From the NCBI RefSeq assembly GCF_021917145.1, contig NC_061081.1, positions 6,322,777-6,386,776 on the forward strand: a DNA stretch of 64,000 bases, written 5' to 3'. Source of the stretch: Hypomesus transpacificus (Eukaryota; Chordata; Actinopteri; Osmeriformes; Osmeridae). The notes beneath the pieces are model-generated. The model had not been told where the DNA came from. It ran no database searches and saw only the letters and a list, made by a program, of their open reading frames with translations. A program made the position numbers and the translations under genes. Of this stretch, positions 62,420-64,000 are shown piece by piece (within the stretch, counting starts at the first letter, position 1; each line of letters begins with the position of its first letter).

Positions 62420-63215
62420 AGCATGAAGGAGGCTCTACCATATCCAGCAAACCCATGGATCTCACTGCTTCAGGAAGATGCTTTCCGATCTGTCCGTTCG
62501 TCTTAAGACTCCAACATGAAACTATTTCATTGAAGCACACACACACAACCTGTTTCCTTGACACACACATATAATCAGTTTTCTTCAAACACACACATTT
62601 CAAACAGACAAACAGCCTGTTTTCTTCAAATGAACAAGGGTGATCTGTACGTTCTCACCATTCCAAGGCTCCACAACTTTCCACCAGGAAGGGCCCAGTT
62701 TTTGTTACTTTGACGTGCCTGTCTGATGCCAGCATCCAAATAACTCAATCTATGGCATTCACACACATATGTGAGGCATTTAACAAGTATACCAGAAACC
62801 CTCTCAGTCAGTCCTGTCTCAGTACTGGTGCTGGCCACTGTGCCAGAGGGTGTGATTCTGTGTTTTGGGGTATTCTAATAATATTTAACAAGTTCTCTGG
62901 TAAAACAAGCTGTAAAGTTTGCCCCGACATCGTTCCCTTGGACGGAGACGGTAAGTAGCGGGAAAGAGTTTGTGGTGATATTAAAAAGATGCAGGCTATT
63001 TCCCACTGCTGCCCAACAGCACTTCAGTTTGTTATGCAATCTTTGTGTTTACTGTTATTTGTTTTTGTAATATTTTCAATTGGACATCTTTGATCGTCGA
63101 CAAGACGTGATGTTTTTGAGAACTGAAGAGACCCATAAGACATGTTTTTGAAACAATAAGAAAGTACAAGAAGTAGCAGTGTTTGTCCAGGCTTGACCTG
63201 GTTCTGTTTATGCAC
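62420..63215. other. Intergenic interval, no gene recognised
   Basis: Unique sequence with short CACA runs near 62,540 and 62,590. No exons or RNA genes were identified. Confidence 0.55.
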
Positions 63216-63221
63216 TACTGC

Positions 63222-63420
63222 AGACTGGGAAACACCCCTACCCCCACCCCTCATTACAGACTGCTGGGAGACTCCACCACCCCCACCTCTCATTACAGAC
63301 TGCTGGGAGACTCCACCACCCCCACCTCTCATTACAGACTGCTGGGAGACTCCACCACCCCCACCCCTCATTACAGACTGCTGGGAGACTCCACCACCCC
63401 CACCTCTCATTACAGACTGG
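63222..63420. repeat. 39-bp minisatellite
   Basis: Five tandem copies beginning GACTGCTGGGAGACTCCACC and ending CTCTCATTACA; the first copy is slightly different. Confidence 0.95.
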
Positions 63421-64000
63421 AGCTTCTGGACGGAGCCTCGGCTTGATGGCTCTCACGCCTCATGCTGTGCCTCACTGTTGCATTGCTAGTCATATGTTGA
63501 TAAGTAAGGGTAAAGATCTGATATTGGTCTAAACTGGTACAATGTAAACCAATGACTGCTGGTATATCTCTGCCAGGGGTTTCCAGTGCTTGTCAGATCC
63601 TTACTCAACAAACCACTCATTTACTGCGTCATAAAGGCCTTTTACGAGCTGCTCAAACATAAACCATGTTCATTAAACATTAATGAATTAACTGGAGCAG
63701 AGCCGGAGGGGGATTTAGAACACATGAATATCAAGCACTGCTGGGTCTCTTGTGTTTGGTCCTTCTCTGCAGCCACCAGAAGGGACCTCTGGGAAGCCAA
63801 ATGTTTGCGGGCTGTACGTATGAGGACAGGATCTATACATATCTGAGACGAGGGAAAATACTCTTGGTTTGTCATTTATTAGATAAACACTTGCTAGAGC
63901 GGATCGTTAGGCTTATTTTACAAGCCTGTGTAAAGTCTCTGCAGAGAGCCAGAGAACCCAAGAACCATGCTGCGCTGTAAAAGACTCTGGAGCTGGATGA
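63421..64000. other. Window end, no gene recognised
   Basis: Unique sequence with no convincing coding or RNA feature. Confidence 0.5.

Noticed and set aside
61581-62603. Long minus-strand frame of 340 codons
   Set aside because: Most of it is the 28-bp minisatellite, which is open in all three minus-strand frames, so openness carries no information.

Overview
The window reads as a gene-dense teleost fish chromosome segment. The evidence is short GT-AG introns, abundant (CA)n and (GA)n microsatellites, a Tc1-like transposon, a tRNA-derived SINE with an L2-type tail, two tandem claudin-23-like genes, and a cluster of secretory calcium-binding phosphoprotein (SCPP) genes that includes osteopontin. 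No species can be named from the sequence alone. All gene models were built by reading exon translations and checking splice sites and intron phases by hand.

Layout. 1-2.9 kb: non-coding, with an ATTA-rich candidate conserved element. 2.9-8.9 kb (-): smad2, ten coding exons, 470 aa. 8.9-10.55 kb: divergent promoter interval. 10.55-17.15 kb (+): ccdc17, twelve exons, 671 aa; one of its introns carries a MITE-like element and an apparently intact Tc1/mariner element. 17.5-32.5 kb (+): a 42-exon LDL-receptor-related gene (LRP13-like by elimination), 2,776 aa, with a central array of recently duplicated LDL-receptor class A exons. 34.7-35.4 kb (+): a stray EGF-transmembrane exon resembling the end of that receptor. 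36.9-39.8 kb (-): two single-exon claudin-23-like genes. 41.6-43.7 kb (+): parm1, a mucin-like membrane protein.

46-55.8 kb: SCPP cluster. It holds a divergent pair of small Pro/Tyr-rich genes (45,974-47,113 on -, 48,761-49,488 on +), an acidic Ser-Glu repeat gene (50,780-51,510, +), and spp1/osteopontin with a GRGDS integrin site (53,637-55,816, -). 55.8-64 kb: no gene recognised, only minisatellites and one weak conserved-element candidate.

Functional picture. smad2 (TGF-beta/activin signalling), ccdc17 and the lipoprotein-receptor gene look like unrelated neighbours. The parm1-SCPP-spp1 block matches the order of human 4q13-q22 loci, where PARM1 and the SCPP/SPP1 genes lie on one arm. The SCPPs are secreted, phosphorylated, intrinsically disordered proteins of bone, tooth and scale mineral. 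The most unusual structures are the LDLa exon array in the receptor, the divergent Pro/Tyr-rich SCPP pair, the (Ser-Ser-Glu)n SCPP, and the mosaic identity of the two claudins.
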